The position numbers and the translations under genes are program-made. A stretch of 64,000 nt of DNA from Saccharothrix sp. NRRL B-16314 (GTDB taxonomy: Bacteria; Actinomycetota; Actinomycetes; Mycobacteriales; Pseudonocardiaceae), in assembly GCF_000716595.1 (NCBI RefSeq), contig NZ_JNXC01000003.1, positions 434,001-498,000 of the forward strand, written 5' to 3'. Positions within the stretch are counted from its first letter, which is position 1. Each line of letters begins with the position of its first letter. Positions 62,416 through 64,000 of the stretch are shown here, piece by piece. Under the pieces are notes generated by a model. That model searched no databases, was not told where the DNA came from, and saw only the letters and a list, made by a program, of their open reading frames with translations.

Positions 62416-63168
62416 ATGTCCGCACTGGTGTCCGACGTCGGGACCCGCACCGCTGTAGCCGCCGAGGACCTGGTGAAGGTGTACGGCAAGGGCGACACCG
62501 CCGTCCGGGCGCTGGACGGGGTCAGCGTCACCTTCCAGGCAGGCCGGTTCACCGCCATCATGGGCCCGTCCGGGTCCGGCAAGTCCACCCTGATGCACTG
62601 CCTGGCCGGGCTGGACAACGTCGACGGCGGCAAGGTGCACGTCGGCGGCACCGAGATCACCGCGCTCGGCGACAAGGATCTGACCAAGCTGCGGCGTGAC
62701 CGGGTCGGGTTCGTCTTCCAGGCGTTCAACCTCCTGCCCACGCTCACCGCCGAGGCGAACATCCTGCTCGGCCTCGAACTCGCCGGCCGCAAGCCCGACC
62801 GCGAGTGGTTCGACACGATCGTGGACGTCCTCGGCCTCCGCGACCGCCTCAAGCACAAGCCCAGCGAGCTGTCCGGCGGCCAGCAGCAGCGCGTGGCCTG
62901 CGCCCGCGCCCTCGTCGCCCGCCCCGACGTGGTGTTCGCCGACGAGCCCACCGGCAACCTCGACTCCCGCTCCGGCGCGGAGGTGCTGGACTTCCTGCGC
63001 ATGTCGGTGCGCAAGCTCGGCCAGACGGTCATCATGGTGACGCACGACCCGGTGGCCGCCTCCTACGCCGACCGCGTGGTGCTGCTCGCCGACGGCAGGC
63101 CCGCCGGCGAGATCGACAGCCCGACCACCGACTCCGTGCTGTCCGCGCTCAAGCACCTGGGGGCGTGA
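62416..63168 (+). CDS. ABC transporter ATP-binding protein (MacB/LolD-like)
   Basis: 250 residues. Walker A MGPSGSGKSTLM, Q-loop FVFQAFNLLP, signature LSGGQQQRVACARAL, Walker B VVFADEPTGNLD, and H-loop VTHDP. It is the class that powers FtsX-type permeases. ATG preceded by GAGGGAGC. The permease starts 4 bp after the stop. Confidence 0.96.
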   Translation: MSALVSDVGTRTAVAAEDLVKVYGKGDTAVRALDGVSVTFQAGRFTAIMGPSGSGKSTLMHCLAGLDNVDGGKVHVGGTEITALGDKDLTKLRRDRVGFVFQAFNLLPTLTAEANILLGLELAGRKPDREWFDTIVDVLGLRDRLKHKPSELSGGQQQRVACARALVARPDVVFADEPTGNLDSRSGAEVLDFLRMSVRKLGQTVIMVTHDPVAASYADRVVLLADGRPAGEIDSPTTDSVLSALKHLGA

Positions 63169-63172
63169 CCTG

Positions 63173-64000
63173 ATGCTGCGCACGATCATCGCGGGCCTCC
63201 GCGCCCGCACCGCGCGGCTCGTCCTGTCCTCGGTGGCGATCGCCCTCGGCGTCGCCTTCGTGACCGGCACGCTCGTGCTGGGCGACGCCATGAACGCGAG
63301 CCTGCGCGACGAGTTCGCCAAGGGCGCGCGGAACGTCGACGTCTCGGTCACCGTGTCCGGCGACTCGTCCGATGTGGACGGCATCAGCCCCGAAACGCTC
63401 GCGGCGATCCGGCAGGCGCCGGGCGTGGCGGGCGCCGACCCGCGCGGCTCACAGGCCGTGCCGGTGCTCACGGCCAACGGCAAGGCGAAGCCCGCTTGGG
63501 CGGTTTCCCTCCCCACCAACGAGAAGCTGCGCGAGTTCGACCTCGCGGACGGCCGCTACCCGACGTCGGCGGACGAGATCGCGGTCGACAAGCGCACCGC
63601 CGCCACCGCCAAGCTGACCATCGGCCAGCCGGTCGTGCTGCTGGGCAAGGAGGAGAAGCGGCACACCTACACGCTCGTCGGCACGTACCAGCAGGGCACG
63701 AACACGATGTCGCTGTCCGGCTACGACCACGTGGGCCTGACGCCCGAGGCGTTCCAGGCGTTGGAGCCGGAACGCCCGCCGTACCAGGTGGTCGCCACCG
63801 CCGCGGCCGGGTTCACCCAGCAGCAGGTCGTGGACAACGTCCGCAAGGCCATCGACGCCAAGGCCTTCACCGTCCAGAGCGGCGAGGAGCTGACCCAGGA
63901 GACGCTGGCACGGGTCGAGTCGCAGTCCGGCGAGTTCACCGCGCTCCTGCTGGCGTTCGCGCTGATCGCGCTCGTCGTCGCGGCCATGGTCATCTACAAC
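63173..64000 (+). CDS. FtsX-like ABC permease, 5' part (cut by window end)
   Basis: At least 276 residues, open at the right edge. TM1 (LVLSSVAIALGVAFVTGTLV) is followed by a large extracytoplasmic MacB-PCD-like domain (PGVAGADPR, FDLADGRYPTSADEIAVDK, LVGTYQQGTNTMSLSGY). The second membrane segment (FTALLLAFALIALVVAAMVI) has just begun at the edge. With the ATPase it forms an exporter or mechanotransmitting complex for peptides, lipoproteins or cell-wall factors; the substrate is unknown. Confidence 0.9.
   Translation, partial: MLRTIIAGLRARTARLVLSSVAIALGVAFVTGTLVLGDAMNASLRDEFAKGARNVDVSVTVSGDSSDVDGISPETLAAIRQAPGVAGADPRGSQAVPVLTANGKAKPAWAVSLPTNEKLREFDLADGRYPTSADEIAVDKRTAATAKLTIGQPVVLLGKEEKRHTYTLVGTYQQGTNTMSLSGYDHVGLTPEAFQALEPERPPYQVVATAAAGFTQQQVVDNVRKAIDAKAFTVQSGEELTQETLARVESQSGEFTALLLAFALIALVVAAMVIYN

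Overview
The window reads as chromosomal DNA of a high-GC actinomycete, most likely a filamentous member of the Pseudonocardiaceae (Saccharothrix/Lentzea/Actinosynnema-like). This is inferred from uniform GC-rich coding sequence on both strands, abundant GTG starts, many leaderless-looking promoters, the his-trp-lgt gene order, a BTAD/AfsR-type regulator, an XRE/DUF5753 plus DUF397 pair, DasR-type chitinase operators and many regulators. No tRNA, rRNA, CRISPR array, IS element or prophage was recognised.

Layout. 1-3.4 kb: a TetR regulator, an RNA 2'-phosphotransferase, and a SoxR-type [2Fe-2S] regulator divergent from a split transketolase pair with a SoxR-like operator between them. 3.4-16.1 kb: a his/trp region (hypothetical gene, hisH, priA, hisF, membrane gene, hisI, trpE, trp membrane gene, trpC, trpB, trpA, Uma2 gene, lgt). 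It is interrupted by a Clp_N/HTH regulator, an F420-type oxidoreductase, a cold-shock gene and a TetR gene. 16.1-27.8 kb: a two-component system, a secreted AMIN-like protein, a TAXI binding lipoprotein, a DctA-type symporter and glutamate synthase (gltB-gltD). 27.8-31.7 kb: an accessory patch with a HEAT-repeat gene, the wreck of an RHS/polymorphic-toxin-type gene, a SUKH-like gene, a secreted serine protease and a lipoprotein. 31.8-39.9 kb: a helicase-associated protein, DUF2461, VanZ, pyruvate kinase, TesB, an aromatic amino acid decarboxylase, Lrp and LysE. 40-47.9 kb: a one-polypeptide sigma factor/anti-sigma/glycoside hydrolase fusion, a secreted protein of unknown role, a GH30 enzyme with ricin lectin, its LacI regulator, and Gnd. 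48.2-53 kb: a SulP-carbonic anhydrase fusion, XRE/DUF397 and DedA. 53.4-62 kb: an AfsR-like regulator, a GH18 chitinase with DasR-type operators, a tiny gene and a large LuxR (LAL) regulator. 62.4 kb to the end: an ABC-type FtsX/MacB-like exporter cut by the window edge.

Two themes stand out. First, four intergenic loci (1-85, 6839-6919, 53040-53199, 62068-62281) carry the same element: units with a 13-bp core at an exact 22-bp period. In the two full copies the array folds back on an inverted array. I do not recognise a named family for it. Second, several regulators have unusually legible circuits: a Clp_N/HTH protein with two identical-architecture operators lying on its own -35 and -10; a SoxR box at a split transketolase; a TetR palindrome on its own -35 beside trpE; and a LacI regulator and GH30 gene sharing a triple direct repeat with identical 10/11-bp spacing. 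The sigma/anti-sigma/GH128 fusion at 39969-41798 is the most striking single protein.
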